A stretch of 32,591 nt of DNA from the NCBI GenBank assembly GCA_946481615.1, contig CAMLOR010000010.1, positions 1-32,591 on the forward strand, given 5' to 3'. The position numbers and the translations under genes are program-made. This document shows, piece by piece, positions 8,668-17,169 of this stretch. Source of the stretch: an uncultured Aquimonas sp. (lineage in GTDB: Bacteria > Pseudomonadota > Gammaproteobacteria > Xanthomonadales > Xanthomonadaceae). The stretch's first letter is position 1; every line of letters begins with the position of its first letter. The notes beneath the pieces are model-generated. The model was not told where the DNA came from. It worked only from the letters and a program-made list of their open reading frames with translations, and did no database searches.

Positions 8668-9660
8668 TCACCGTGGCCGCTCCGCGCGCAGCGCCGGGCG
8701 CGCGTTGAGGTAATCGGCGGCGGGGAGCGGACGGCCGCCTTCGCGTTGCAGCTGCAACAGGCGCAGCACGCCATCGCCGGTGGCGACGTCGATGCCGTCG
8801 CGCGAAGCGGCCACGATGGTGCCTGGTGTTTCCGCGGCGCTGGAAAGCATGGGGCCGGGCGCGTCGGAATGCATCGCACCTGGGTCCCCGCCTTCGCGGG
8901 GACGACGAACGGCCTCGGCGCGGTGGATCCTGACGCGTTCGCCCGCCAGCCCGGCTTCGGCGATCGGCCACGGCGAATACGCGCGCACCTTGCGCGCCAG
9001 CACCTCGGCCGGCAGTGCCCAGTCGAGCTTCGCCTCGGCCTTCTCGAGCTTGTGCGCGTAGGTCACGCCTTCGGCCGGCTGCGGTTGCGGCACGGGCTTG
9101 AGGCCCGCGCGCAGCAGCGACAACCCATCGCGCAGCACATCCGCGCCCAGTTGCGCGAGGCGGTCGTGCAGTTCGCCGGCGGTTTCCCCGGCACCGATGG
9201 CGAGCGCCTTGCGCAACAGCACGGGGCCGGTATCCAGCCCCTTCTCCATCTGCATCAGGCATACGCCGGTTTCGGCGTCGCCGGCTTCCACCGCGCGCTG
9301 GATCGGCGCCGCGCCGCGCCAGCGCGGCAGCAGCGAGGCATGCACGTTCCAGCAGCCATGCTTCGGGATGTCGAGCACTTTCTGCGGCAGCAGCAGGCCG
9401 TAGGCCACGACGATCATGAGATCGGGTTCGAGCGCGCGCAGCGCGTCCTGCGCCTCGGCGCTGCGCAGCGTTTCGGGCTGGCGCACCGGCAGGCCGCGCG
9501 TAAGCGCCAGCGCTTTCACCGGCGAAGGCTGCAGCTGCCGCCCGCGCCCGGCGGGGCGATCGGGCTGGGTGTAGACGGCGACCATTTCGTCGCGCGGATC
9601 GAGCGCGGCCGCCAAGCTCGGCAGCGCGAACTCCGGCGTGCCGGCGAAGACCAGCTTCAG
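8668..9660 (-). CDS. fmt: Methionyl-tRNA formyltransferase, apparent CTG start and internal REP insertion
   Basis: Transfers a formyl group from 10-formyl-THF to initiator Met-tRNA. The catalytic domain is intact: N-terminal strand [32 protein letters not shown] with N105 and H107, and [13 protein letters not shown]. The C-terminal OB-like domain follows. The first in-frame ATG (9615) would delete the FAGTPEF strand; upstream in frame the only sensible initiator is CTG at 9660-9658, about seven bases after GAGGG and just after the def stop (9671). This gives 330 residues, against about 315 in E. coli. The extra length lies between HRAEAV and AETPGTIV, where a REP palindrome (8884-8903) is read in frame as PREGGDPG. 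The last codons run into another repeat family, which supplies the stop. Confidence 0.93.
   Translation of the reverse strand: MKLVFAGTPEFALPSLAAALDPRDEMVAVYTQPDRPAGRGRQLQPSPVKALALTRGLPVRQPETLRSAEAQDALRALEPDLMIVVAYGLLLPQKVLDIPKHGCWNVHASLLPRWRGAAPIQRAVEAGDAETGVCLMQMEKGLDTGPVLLRKALAIGAGETAGELHDRLAQLGADVLRDGLSLLRAGLKPVPQPQPAEGVTYAHKLEKAEAKLDWALPAEVLARKVRAYSPWPIAEAGLAGERVRIHRAEAVRRPREGGDPGAMHSDAPGPMLSSAAETPGTIVAASRDGIDVATGDGVLRLLQLQREGGRPLPAADYLNARPALRAERPR
8884..8903. repeat. REP palindrome (family B) inside the fmt coding sequence
   Basis: Perfect hairpin: GTCCCCGC (8884-8891), loop CTTC, GCGGGGAC (8896-8903), flanked by TGG and GACGAACGG. The same 20 bases occur at 29361-29380. It is translated on the minus strand as part of the ~20-25-residue extra segment of Fmt. 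Confidence 0.85.
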
Positions 9661-9670
9661 GGGACGGCCC

Positions 9671-10183
9671 TCAGGCCGCGTCGGTGCGGCGCTGCTTGGC
9701 GAGCTTGCGCTTCACCATGTCGCGCTTGAGCGGCGAGAGATAGTCGACGAAGAGCTTCCCGTCGAGATGATCCATCTCGTGCTGGATGCAGACCGCCAGC
9801 AAACCGTCGGCGACCAGCTCGTAGGGCTGGCCATGGCGGTCCAGCGCCTGCACGGTGATCTTCTCGGCGCGCTTCACGTCGGCATAGATGCCCGGCACGG
9901 AGAGACAGCCTTCCTGGCAGGTCTGCACGCCGTCCTGCGCCACGATCCTCGGGTTGATGAAGACGCGGGGCTCGTCCTTGGTCTCGGAGACGTCGATGAC
10001 CATGAAGCGCTGGTGCACGTCGACCTGGCTGGCGGCCAGGCCGATGCCGGGGGCGGCGTACATGGTCTCGAACATGTCGTCGACCAGACGCTGGAAGGCG
10101 TCGTCGATCCGGGCCGGATCCACCGGCTTTGCCACCGTGCGCAGGCGCGGATCGGGGAATTCGAGGATGGGGAGCAGGGCCAT
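9671..10183 (-). CDS. def: Peptide deformylase
   Basis: Iron-dependent hydrolase that removes the N-formyl group from nascent proteins, 170 residues as usual. Motif 1 GIGLAASQ (46-53), motif 2 EGCLSVP with metal ligand C93 and motif 3 QHEMDHLDG with ligands H135 and H139 and catalytic E136 are all present. The start ATG 10183 gives the typical N-terminus [18 protein letters not shown]; a longer reading from 10240 adds a non-conserved extension. It leads the fmt-rsmB-DUF4390-ntrY run; only 10 bases separate its stop from the fmt start, so the functional pair is coupled. Its promoter must lie in the 115-base divergent gap shared with the LysM gene. Confidence 0.97.
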   Translation of the reverse strand: MALLPILEFPDPRLRTVAKPVDPARIDDAFQRLVDDMFETMYAAPGIGLAASQVDVHQRFMVIDVSETKDEPRVFINPRIVAQDGVQTCQEGCLSVPGIYADVKRAEKITVQALDRHGQPYELVADGLLAVCIQHEMDHLDGKLFVDYLSPLKRDMVKRKLAKQRRTDAA

Positions 10184-10241
10184 GGCCCATTCTATCGCGT
10201 AAGCCCTTCCGGCGGCTTCGGAAACTGCCCAGCACGCCACG

Positions 10242-10270
10242 TTTCACTCTGTTACCTTTTGGGCTATAGT
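10242..10270 (+). promoter_or_regulatory. Predicted sigma-70-type promoter for the LysM-dprA-smg unit
   Basis: TTTCAC (10242-10247) and TATAGT (10265-10270) are separated by 17 bases and lie 28 bases before the first LysM start codon. The stretch is clearly less GC-rich than its surroundings. Prediction from pattern only. Confidence 0.5.
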
Positions 10271-10298
10271 GAAACCGACCTGTTGGGGAATCAGGTAG

Positions 10299-11462
10299 AT
10301 GGCAGCCATGCTTAAAAAACTTCTTGCGGTTTGCGCCGCGGCGCTGCTCACCGTCGCCACCTATGCCGCGGCCGTCGAGTTGCGCGAGGATCACCCTGAC
10401 ACCTACGTGGTGCAGAAGGGCGACACGCTGTGGGACATCGCGGCCCGGTTCCTCAACGAACCGTGGCTGTGGCCGGAAATCTGGCAGGCCAATCCGCAGG
10501 TCGAGAACCCCCACCTCATCTATCCGGGCGACGTGCTGAGCCTGGCGTATCTCGGCGACGGCCGGCCTTCGCTGGTGGTGAAGAAGTCGCCCGAGATCCG
10601 CCGCAGCACCGAAGAGGCCGTCCACGCGCTGCCGCTCTCGGAAATCGAGCCGTTCCTGCGCTCGATGCACATCCTCACCGAAGAAGAGTACAAGCAGCTT
10701 CCCTACATCGTGGGCCTGGAAGAAGGCCGCCTGCGCGTGGCCGAAGGCCAGGTCGCCTACGTGCGCGGCGCCGACTTCCGCCCCGGCCAGCGCTGGGCCG
10801 TCGTGCGTCCGACGGTGCGCTACGCCATCCACCCGAATCCGAACGATCCGGACGACCTGCGCATCCGCCGCGACGACTGGGACGCCGTGAACGGCCTGCG
10901 TCCGCGTACTTCCGGCATCCAGTGGGCCTACTACGCCGCCAGCGACGACGGCTTCGAGGTGCTGGGCTACGAAGTGATCGAGATGGCGCAGGGCGTGGTG
11001 ACGGTGGAAGGCGACCCGGCCACCCTGCTCATCACCCCCGGCGGCCGCGACGCGGCGGTGGGCGACCTGCTCATCCCCTACGATCCGCAGCCCTACGACC
11101 TCACCTTCTATCCGCATGCGAGCGACGGCGTGCCGGACCACTTCCGCGTGCTGGCGATGACCGACCGCCTTGCCTACGGCGGCCCGCGCGACGTGGTGGC
11201 GCTGTCGGCCGGCGCGCGCGACGGCATCGAGAACGGCCAGGTGTTCTCGATCTGGCATCCGGGCGAATACGTGCGCGACGAGATCGCCCACAAGCCGCGC
11301 TTCGCCGCCAATCTCAAGAAGAACAAGGTGCGCCTGCCCGACGAGTTCGTCGGCCACGTGATGGTGTTCCGCACCTTCGAGAAGGTCAGCTACGGCCTGA
11401 TCATGGACGGCATCCGTCCGGCCAAGATCGAGGATTCGCTCAAACCGCCCGTGCGCTACTGA
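10299..11462 (+). CDS. LysM domain exported protein
   Basis: A 387-residue secreted, probably peptidoglycan-associated protein. Residues 1-25 form a signal peptide (KKLLAVCAAALLTVATYAAA). A single LysM domain follows at about 34-83 (TYVVQKGDTLWDIAARFL... IWQANPQVENPHLIYPGDVLSL). The rest (about 90-387) is a conserved uncharacterised region without a recognisable catalytic motif; parts such as GQVFSIW and VGHVMVFRTFEKVSYGLI look like small beta domains. The family is regularly found divergent from def and upstream of dprA in gammaproteobacteria. Two starts are possible, ATG 10299 and ATG 10308; AGGT at 10293-10296 suits the second better by spacing. dprA follows after 41 bases. Confidence 0.9.
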   Translation: MAAMLKKLLAVCAAALLTVATYAAAVELREDHPDTYVVQKGDTLWDIAARFLNEPWLWPEIWQANPQVENPHLIYPGDVLSLAYLGDGRPSLVVKKSPEIRRSTEEAVHALPLSEIEPFLRSMHILTEEEYKQLPYIVGLEEGRLRVAEGQVAYVRGADFRPGQRWAVVRPTVRYAIHPNPNDPDDLRIRRDDWDAVNGLRPRTSGIQWAYYAASDDGFEVLGYEVIEMAQGVVTVEGDPATLLITPGGRDAAVGDLLIPYDPQPYDLTFYPHASDGVPDHFRVLAMTDRLAYGGPRDVVALSAGARDGIENGQVFSIWHPGEYVRDEIAHKPRFAANLKKNKVRLPDEFVGHVMVFRTFEKVSYGLIMDGIRPAKIEDSLKPPVRY

Positions 11463-11503
11463 TCGCGCCGGGCTCGCGGGGGCGGCCCGGTGCGCCGCCC
11501 CCG

Positions 11504-12469
11504 ATGACGACCCTGCCCTACGACGATCCCGCCACCCGCGCCTGGCTGCAGGCGCCCGACCACCACCTGATTCCGCTCGGCAGCGAGGACTATCCCGCGC
11601 TGCTGGCGCGCGCACCCGATCCGCCGGCCGCGCTGTTCGTGGCGGGCGATCCGGCCCTGCTCTGGCATCCGCAGATCGCCATCGTCGGCAGCCGCAATCC
11701 GAGCGCCGGCGGGCGCGACAACGCCGCCGATTTCGCCCGCGAACTGGCGCGCGGCGGCCTCGCCGTCACCAGCGGCCTGGCCGACGGCATCGACGCCGCC
11801 GCGCATCGCGCCGCGCTCGCCGCCGGCGCGCCGACCATCGCGGTGATCGGCACCGGCATCGATGTCTTCTATCCGCGCAAGCACCGCGCGCTGCAGGAAG
11901 AGATCGCCGCGCGCGGCGCCGTGGTGAGCGAGTTCCCGCTCGGCATGCCGGCGATCAAGGATCACTTCCCGCGCCGCAACCGCATCATCGCCGGCCTGGC
12001 GCTCGGCACGCTGGTGGTGGAGGCCAGCCTGCAGAGCGGCTCGCTCATCACCGCGCGTCTCGCCGCCGAGGCGGGCCGCGAGGTGTTCGCGCTGCCGGGC
12101 TCGATCCACAACCCGATGGCGCGCGGCTGCCACCGGCTGATCCGCGACGGCGCGCTGCTCGTGGAAGGCGCGCGCGAGATCGTCGAAGCGCTCGCGCCGC
12201 AGGCCGCGCAACTGGGCGCGGCGCTGCGCGAACGCCTGCACGCACACGCGGCACCGCGCACCGACGAGGCCGCCGCCGTCCCGCTGTTCGCCAGCGATCC
12301 CGATTACGAAAAACTCTGGCGCGCGCTCGACCACGAACCCGCGCCGCTCGACGCGCTGGCGCGCCGCAGCGGGTTGACGGTCGGGGCCCTATCCTCCATG
12401 CTGCTGCTCATGGAGCTGGAAGGACACGTTGCCGCCGCTCACGGCCGTTACGCGAAGCGCCGCTCCTGA
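11504..12469 (+). CDS. dprA: DNA-processing protein DprA, without the N-terminal helical domain
   Basis: RecA loader for incoming single-stranded DNA in natural transformation. At 321 residues it is shorter than the ~360-375 usual. The Rossmann core is complete: [23 protein letters not shown] (G62-S63-R64), [59 protein letters not shown] and [23 protein letters not shown]. The C-terminal winged-helix DML1-like domain ([24 protein letters not shown]...[18 protein letters not shown]) is present. What is missing is the ~50-residue SAM/HhH-like segment that normally precedes [13 protein letters not shown]; only 20 residues stand before it, and the upstream in-frame sequence overlaps the LysM gene and is not DprA-like. 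No clear Shine-Dalgarno is visible. Confidence 0.93.
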   Translation: MTTLPYDDPATRAWLQAPDHHLIPLGSEDYPALLARAPDPPAALFVAGDPALLWHPQIAIVGSRNPSAGGRDNAADFARELARGGLAVTSGLADGIDAAAHRAALAAGAPTIAVIGTGIDVFYPRKHRALQEEIAARGAVVSEFPLGMPAIKDHFPRRNRIIAGLALGTLVVEASLQSGSLITARLAAEAGREVFALPGSIHNPMARGCHRLIRDGALLVEGAREIVEALAPQAAQLGAALRERLHAHAAPRTDEAAAVPLFASDPDYEKLWRALDHEPAPLDALARRSGLTVGALSSMLLLMELEGHVAAAHGRYAKRRS

Positions 12470-12509
12470 CGTCCCCAACCGCGGCGTCCCGCGTCGCAGG
12501 CAGAGGTGG

Positions 12510-12989
12510 ATGAAAGAGACAATCCTGGACGTACTGCTCTACCTGTTCGAAAACTATTTCTACGACGATCCCGACGCCGTACGCGATCGCGACTCCCTCC
12601 AGGCCGGCCTGATCCAGGCGGGCTTCAGTCCCTCGGAAGTGAGCAAGGCCTTCGACTGGCTCGATGAGCTGGCGCGCCAGCGTCCGTCCGTCGAGGGTGG
12701 CGAGCGCGCGGCCGTGGGCCCGGTGCGCGTGTACGCCGAGGCCGAGGAAGCGCGGCTCGACACCGAATGCCGCGGCTTCCTCATGTTCCTCGAGCAGGGC
12801 GGCATCCTCGACGGCGTGCAGCGCGAGCTCGTGGTCGACCGCGTGATGGCGCTCGACCAGGAAGAGATCGATCTCGACGACCTCAAATGGGTCGTGCTGA
12901 TGGTGCTGTTCAACCAGCCCGGGCAGGAAGCCGCCTTCGCCTGGATGGAAAGCCACATGTTCGAGGGCGAAGGGGAACCGTTGCACTGA
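12510..12989 (+). CDS. smg: Smg / DUF494 family protein
   Basis: Conserved 159-residue protein of unknown biochemical function found next to dprA in many proteobacteria. The N-terminal signature [20 protein letters not shown] fixes the start at ATG 12510, preceded by AGAGGTGG; a longer frame from 12429 overlaps the dprA end and is unlikely. The rest is largely helical and acidic ([46 protein letters not shown]). Its TGA shares a base with the next gene's ATG (TGATG at 12987-12991), coupling the two. Confidence 0.94.
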   Translation: MKETILDVLLYLFENYFYDDPDAVRDRDSLQAGLIQAGFSPSEVSKAFDWLDELARQRPSVEGGERAAVGPVRVYAEAEEARLDTECRGFLMFLEQGGILDGVQRELVVDRVMALDQEEIDLDDLKWVVLMVLFNQPGQEAAFAWMESHMFEGEGEPLH

Positions 12990-13918
12990 TGGATCCCCAC
13001 GGCGGCGAGGTCGTCCACGCCGGTTTCCTGCGCCGTTGGGCGGCGCTGTTCCTCGATCAGCTCATCCTCACCGGTGCGCTGTACTTCCTGATGTTCGTCG
13101 CCATGCTCGTGGCCGGCGCCAGCACCGGCTTCGACTTCGGCAGCGGGGAAGAACCGCCGCCCTGGCTGATCGCGGGCTACGTGGCGGCCATCGGCCTGTA
13201 TTACGTGGCCGCCGGCCTGTACTACTCGCTGCTCGAAAGCTCGGCCTCGCAGGCCACCATCGGCAAGATGGCGCTCGGCATCAAGGTCACCGACGAGCAC
13301 GGCCAGCGATTGACCTGGCCGCACGCCCTCGGACGCTGGTTCGCGGCGGCGCTGTCGTATCTCACGCTCTACATCGGCTTCCTCGCCGCGGCCTTCACCG
13401 AGCGCAAGCAGGCGCTGCACGATCTCGTCGCCAAGACGCTGGTCGTCGACAAGTGGGCCTTCACCGACACGCCCGAACGCCAACAACGCGGGCTCTCGGG
13501 CTGCCTCATCGCCTTCCTCGTCTTCATGGGGCTGATGATCGCGGTGTTCGTGCTGGGCATCCTCGCTGCCATCGCCATCCCGGCCTACCAGGACTATGCG
13601 CTTCGCGCGCGCGCCGCCGGCGCGCTGGCGGCCATGCAGCCGATCCGCGCCATCGTCGAAGCCAACGCCGACGGCGACGATTGCCCGGCCAACGGCACGC
13701 ACGGCCTGGGCGAGCCCGAGCGCTATCGAAGCGAGCTCGTCGATCGCATCGAACTGACCACCCTGGAGAACGGCGCCTGCGGCATCACCGCGTGGCTGCC
13801 GGCCCGCTACGGCGGGGAATCCAGCGACTGGGTGATGCTCCAGCTCGACCCCGCGGACGGGCGCTGGAGCTGCATTTCCAACCTCCCCGACCGCCAACTG
13901 CCCGCCACCTGCCGCTAG
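12989..13918 (+). CDS. RDD membrane domain fused to a type IV pilin-like C-terminus
   Basis: A 309-residue protein with two recognisable parts. Residues about 8-155 form an RDD domain (AGFLRRWAALFLDQLILTGALY..., SSASQATIGKMALGIKVTDEHG..., FTERKQALHDLVAKTLVV) with several membrane helices. After a linker, residues about 172-200 resemble a pilin N-terminal helix (VFVLGILAAIAIPAYQDYALRARA), and the C-terminal ~110 residues contain four cysteines (C232, C264, C295, C308) like the disulfide-bonded globular part of pilins. The prepilin peptidase site is not convincing: the stretch before the helix is QRGLSGCLIAFLVF, lacking the glutamate at +5 of a mature pilin. So it is probably a polytopic membrane protein with a periplasmic pilin-like domain rather than an assembled pilin (inference). 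Confidence 0.82.
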   Translation: MDPHGGEVVHAGFLRRWAALFLDQLILTGALYFLMFVAMLVAGASTGFDFGSGEEPPPWLIAGYVAAIGLYYVAAGLYYSLLESSASQATIGKMALGIKVTDEHGQRLTWPHALGRWFAAALSYLTLYIGFLAAAFTERKQALHDLVAKTLVVDKWAFTDTPERQQRGLSGCLIAFLVFMGLMIAVFVLGILAAIAIPAYQDYALRARAAGALAAMQPIRAIVEANADGDDCPANGTHGLGEPERYRSELVDRIELTTLENGACGITAWLPARYGGESSDWVMLQLDPADGRWSCISNLPDRQLPATCR

Positions 13919-13925
13919 CTTCGGC

Positions 13926-13931
13926 TTGACA
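13926..13931 (+). promoter_or_regulatory. Possible -35 element of a topA promoter
   Basis: A consensus TTGACA lies 83 bases before topA in the only gap upstream of it. The best -10 candidate is CAGACT at 13951-13956 with a long 19-base spacer, so only the -35 half is persuasive. Confidence 0.3.
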
Positions 13932-14013
13932 CCGCAGCGGGCGGTGTGGCCAGACTGAAAAAAGAACATCTCCCCGAGGCGGCCGGATTCCCGACCCGCC
14001 GGACTCCCCATTC

Positions 14014-16542
14014 ATGCCCAAGAATCTGCTCATCGTCGAGTCGCCCGCCAAGGCCAAGACGATCAACAAGTACCTCGGAAAAGACTTCCAGGTGCTTGCC
14101 TCGTACGGCCACGTGCGCGACCTCGTGCCCAAGGAAGGCGCCGTCGATCCCGACGACGATTTCCGCATGCGCTACGAGGTGATCGAGAAGAACGAGCGCC
14201 ACGTCGACGCCATCAGCAAGGCGGCCAAGGGCGCCGACGCGCTGTTCCTGGCCACCGACCCGGATCGCGAAGGCGAGGCGATCAGCTGGCACATCGCCGA
14301 GATCCTGAAGGAGCGCGGCCTGCTCGACGGACGCACGCTGCAGCGCGTGGTGTTCACCGAGATCACGCCGCGCGCCATCAAGGAGGCGATGGCCCATCCG
14401 CGCGACGTCTCCACCGACCTCGTGAACGCACAGCAGGCGCGCCGCGCGCTCGATTACCTCGTGGGCTTCAATCTTTCGCCGGTGCTGTGGCGCAAGGTGC
14501 AGCGCGGGTTGTCGGCCGGCCGCGTGCAGAGCCCCGCGCTGCGCATGATCGTCGAGCGCGAGGAAGAGATCGAAGCCTTCGTGGCGCGCGAGTACTGGAC
14601 CATCGAGGCCCAGCTCGCGCACGCCAGCCAGCCCTTCACCGCGCGCCTGGCGAAGCTCGACGGCAAGAAGTTCGAACAGTTCGACCTCACCAACGAAACC
14701 GATGCCGAGGCCGCGCGCGGCCGCCTGCTGGCCGCGGCCGGCGGCGCGCTCGACGTCACCGACGTGCAGAGCAAGGAGCGCAAGCGCCGCCCGGCGCCGC
14801 CCTTCATCACCTCCACGCTGCAGCAGGAGGCCGCGCGCAAGCTCGGCTTCTCCACCAGCCGCACCATGCGCATCGCGCAGAAGCTGTACGAGGGCGCGGC
14901 GCTCGGCGACGAGGGCACCGTCGGTCTGATCTCCTACATGCGTACCGACTCCACGCATCTGTCGCAGGAAGCCGTGGCCGAACTGCGCGAATTGATCGCG
15001 CGCGATTTCGGCGACCACGCGCTGCCGGCCACCGCCAACGAATACAAGTCGAAGTCGAAGAACGCGCAGGAAGCGCACGAGGCGATCCGCCCGACCTCCG
15101 CGATGCGCACGCCGAAGAGCGTTGCGCAGTATCTCGATCCCGACGCGGCGCGCCTGTACGAACTGATCTGGAAGCGCGCCGTCGCCTGCCAGATGGTGCA
15201 CGCCACGCTCAACACCGTCACCGTCGATCTGGCGGCCGGCAAGCAGCACTCGTTCCGCGCCGCCGGCACCACCGTGGTCGATCCGGGCTTCCTCGCGGTG
15301 TACGAGGAAGGCCGCGACGAGCGCAACGCGCCCACCGCCGAAGGCGACAACCCGGACGACGAAGGCCGCAAGCTGCCCGCCATGCGCGTGGGCGAGCGCG
15401 TGCCGCTGTCGGCGATCCTGGCCGACCAGCATTTCACGCAGCCGCCGCCACGCTATTCGGAAGCCTCGCTGGTGAAGGCGCTGGAGGAATACGGCATCGG
15501 CCGTCCTTCGACTTACGCCTCGATCATCCAGACCCTGCTCAATCGCGAATACGTGCTGCTCGACGCGCGCCGCTTCCGCCCGACCGACGTCGGCCGCGCG
15601 GTGGCGAAGTTCCTTTCGGGCCATTTCACCCAGTACGTCGATTACGACTTCACCGCGCGCCTGGAAGACGAACTCGATGCCGTGAGCCGCGGCGAAGAGG
15701 ACTGGGTGCCGCTGATGTCGCGCTTCTGGAAGCCGTTCAAGGCCCTGGTCGAGGACAAGATCGAATCGGTCGACCGCGGCGAAGCCACCGGCGCGCGCGA
15801 GCTCGGCATCGACCCGAAGACCGGCAAGCCGGTGAGCGTGCGCCTCGGCCGCTACGGGCCCTTCGCGCAGATCGGCACCAAGGACGACGAGGACAAGCCG
15901 AAGTTCGCAAGCTTGCGTCCGACCCAGAGCCTGCACACGATCTCGCTGGAAGACGCGCTCGATCTGTTCCGCCTGCCGCGCACGCTGGGCGAGGACGACG
16001 GCGAAACCGTCACCGTCGGCGTCGGCCGCTTCGGGCCCTTCGCCAAGCGTGGCAGCACCTACGCCTCGCTCAAGGCCGAGGACGATCCGTACACGATCGA
16101 ACTCGATCGCGCGCTGTTCCTGATCCGCGAGAAGGAAGAGATCGCGGCCAACCGCATCATCAAGCAATTCGAAGGCACCAACGTGCAGGTGCTCAATGGC
16201 CGCTTCGGTCCCTACATCAGCGACGGCGAGAAGAACGGCAAGATCCCCAAGGACCGCGATCCGAAATCGCTGACGCTGGAGGAATGCCTGGCCCTGCTCG
16301 CCGAGGGCAAGCCGGTGCGCAAGGGCGGCCGCTTCGGCCGCAAGACCGCGGCCAAGGCGCCGGCGAAATCCGCCGAGGCGAAAGCGACCGCGAAGTCGGC
16401 GGCCAAGAAAACTCCCGCAAAGAAGACGGCGGCGAAGAAATCGCCCGCGAAGAAGGCCGCCAAAAAAGCCGCGGCGAAAAAGGCTCCGGCGAAGAAGCCC
16501 GCGGCGAAGAAAGCCGCCGCGAAGAAAACCGCGGCGCGCTGA
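14014..16542 (+). CDS. topA: DNA topoisomerase I with lysine/alanine-rich tail
   Basis: Type IA topoisomerase that relaxes negative supercoils, 842 residues. The TOPRIM domain has LLIVESPAKAKTI with catalytic E9 and the acidic motif ATDPDREGEAISWH; the active-site tyrosine is Y308 in GLISYMRTDST. Further signatures: GRVQSPALRMIVEREEEI, EAHEAIRPTS and EYGIGRPSTYASII. The C-terminus lacks the four-cysteine zinc ribbons of the E. coli enzyme and instead has repeated GRYGPFA/GRFGPFA/GRFGPYI modules. The last ~66 residues (777-842) are a low-complexity KKTPAKKTAAKK-type tail resembling histone H1-like proteins, likely to add non-specific DNA affinity. tsaC follows after 9 bases. Confidence 0.98.
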   Translation: MPKNLLIVESPAKAKTINKYLGKDFQVLASYGHVRDLVPKEGAVDPDDDFRMRYEVIEKNERHVDAISKAAKGADALFLATDPDREGEAISWHIAEILKERGLLDGRTLQRVVFTEITPRAIKEAMAHPRDVSTDLVNAQQARRALDYLVGFNLSPVLWRKVQRGLSAGRVQSPALRMIVEREEEIEAFVAREYWTIEAQLAHASQPFTARLAKLDGKKFEQFDLTNETDAEAARGRLLAAAGGALDVTDVQSKERKRRPAPPFITSTLQQEAARKLGFSTSRTMRIAQKLYEGAALGDEGTVGLISYMRTDSTHLSQEAVAELRELIARDFGDHALPATANEYKSKSKNAQEAHEAIRPTSAMRTPKSVAQYLDPDAARLYELIWKRAVACQMVHATLNTVTVDLAAGKQHSFRAAGTTVVDPGFLAVYEEGRDERNAPTAEGDNPDDEGRKLPAMRVGERVPLSAILADQHFTQPPPRYSEASLVKALEEYGIGRPSTYASIIQTLLNREYVLLDARRFRPTDVGRAVAKFLSGHFTQYVDYDFTARLEDELDAVSRGEEDWVPLMSRFWKPFKALVEDKIESVDRGEATGARELGIDPKTGKPVSVRLGRYGPFAQIGTKDDEDKPKFASLRPTQSLHTISLEDALDLFRLPRTLGEDDGETVTVGVGRFGPFAKRGSTYASLKAEDDPYTIELDRALFLIREKEEIAANRIIKQFEGTNVQVLNGRFGPYISDGEKNGKIPKDRDPKSLTLEECLALLAEGKPVRKGGRFGRKTAAKAPAKSAEAKATAKSAAKKTPAKKTAAKKSPAKKAAKKAAAKKAPAKKPAAKKAAAKKTAAR

Positions 16543-16551
16543 GGCCGCGCC

Positions 16552-17115
16552 GTGGCCGCCGTGCTCTCGATCGAGGACGCCGTCGCCGTGCTGCGGCGCG
16601 GCGGCTTGATCGCCTATCCCACCGAAGCCGTGTGGGGCCTGGGCTGCGATCCCTTCGACGCCGCCGCGGTGCAGCGTCTGTTCGAGGTCAAGCAGCGGCC
16701 GCAGGACAAGGGACTGATCCTGATCTCGGCTTCGCTGGCGCAGATCGAATCGCTGGTCGATCTCGACGCGCTGCCGGCCGAGCGCCGCGCGGAGGTGCTC
16801 GCGAGCTGGCCCGGTCCGCACACCTGGACGGTGCCGGCGCGCCCGCACGTTCCCGCCCGCGTGCGCGGCGACCACGCGACGCTCGCGGTGCGCGTGACCG
16901 CGCATCCGGTCGCGGCCGCGTTGTGCGCCGGGTTCGGGGCCGCGATCGTTTCCACCAGCGCCAACCTCGCGGGCGAGGCGCCGCCGCGGCAGCGTGCCGA
17001 CCTCGATCCGCGCGTGCTCGCCGGGGTCGACGGGATCGTCGAGGGCGCCACCGGGGGGCTGGAGCGGCCGACGCCGATCCGGGATGCGCACAGCGGGCAT
17101 CCGCTGCGGCTCTGA
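16552..17115 (+). CDS. tsaC: Threonylcarbamoyl-AMP synthase (TsaC/YrdC)
   Basis: Makes threonylcarbamoyl-AMP from Thr, bicarbonate and ATP for t6A37 modification of ANN-decoding tRNAs. The 187 residues form a single YrdC domain, as in E. coli TsaC, without the extra Sua5 domain. Motifs: GGLIAYPTEAVWGLGCDP near the N-terminus, FEVKQRPQDKGLILI, the central WPGPHTWTVPA segment, LAVRVTAHP and IVSTSANLAGEAP. Initiation is at GTG 16552, preceded by GAGG at 16541-16544, nine bases after the topA stop, suggesting co-transcription. Confidence 0.95.
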   Translation: MAAVLSIEDAVAVLRRGGLIAYPTEAVWGLGCDPFDAAAVQRLFEVKQRPQDKGLILISASLAQIESLVDLDALPAERRAEVLASWPGPHTWTVPARPHVPARVRGDHATLAVRVTAHPVAAALCAGFGAAIVSTSANLAGEAPPRQRADLDPRVLAGVDGIVEGATGGLERPTPIRDAHSGHPLRL

Positions 17116-17134
17116 AGTACGGCCGCGGCCGCTC

Positions 17135-17143
17135 TGCTAGCAT
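17135..17143 (+). promoter_or_regulatory. Possible extended -10 element for the DUF3352-like gene
   Basis: TGC followed by TAGCAT (17138-17143) resembles an extended -10 box, 26 bases before the start codon, with AAAGGGG in between as Shine-Dalgarno. No good -35 is seen. Confidence 0.35.
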
Positions 17144-17169
17144 CCTCGCCAATCAAAGGGGATGACGCG

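Noticed and set aside
11463..11503. Upstream extension of DprA through the LysM gene end
   Set aside because: The frame is open but the translation is Arg/Pro-rich and unlike DprA; no alternative start codon lies in frame in the gap.
16339..16542. Repetitive DNA at the topA end as a separate repeat element
   Set aside because: The repetition comes from Lys/Ala codons of the TopA tail and is in frame to the stop codon.
13915..17100. Long open frame antisense to topA and tsaC (over 1000 codons)
   Set aside because: Shadow frame caused by high GC; composition is Arg/Gly/Ala/His-rich with no domains, while the plus strand encodes complete topA and tsaC.
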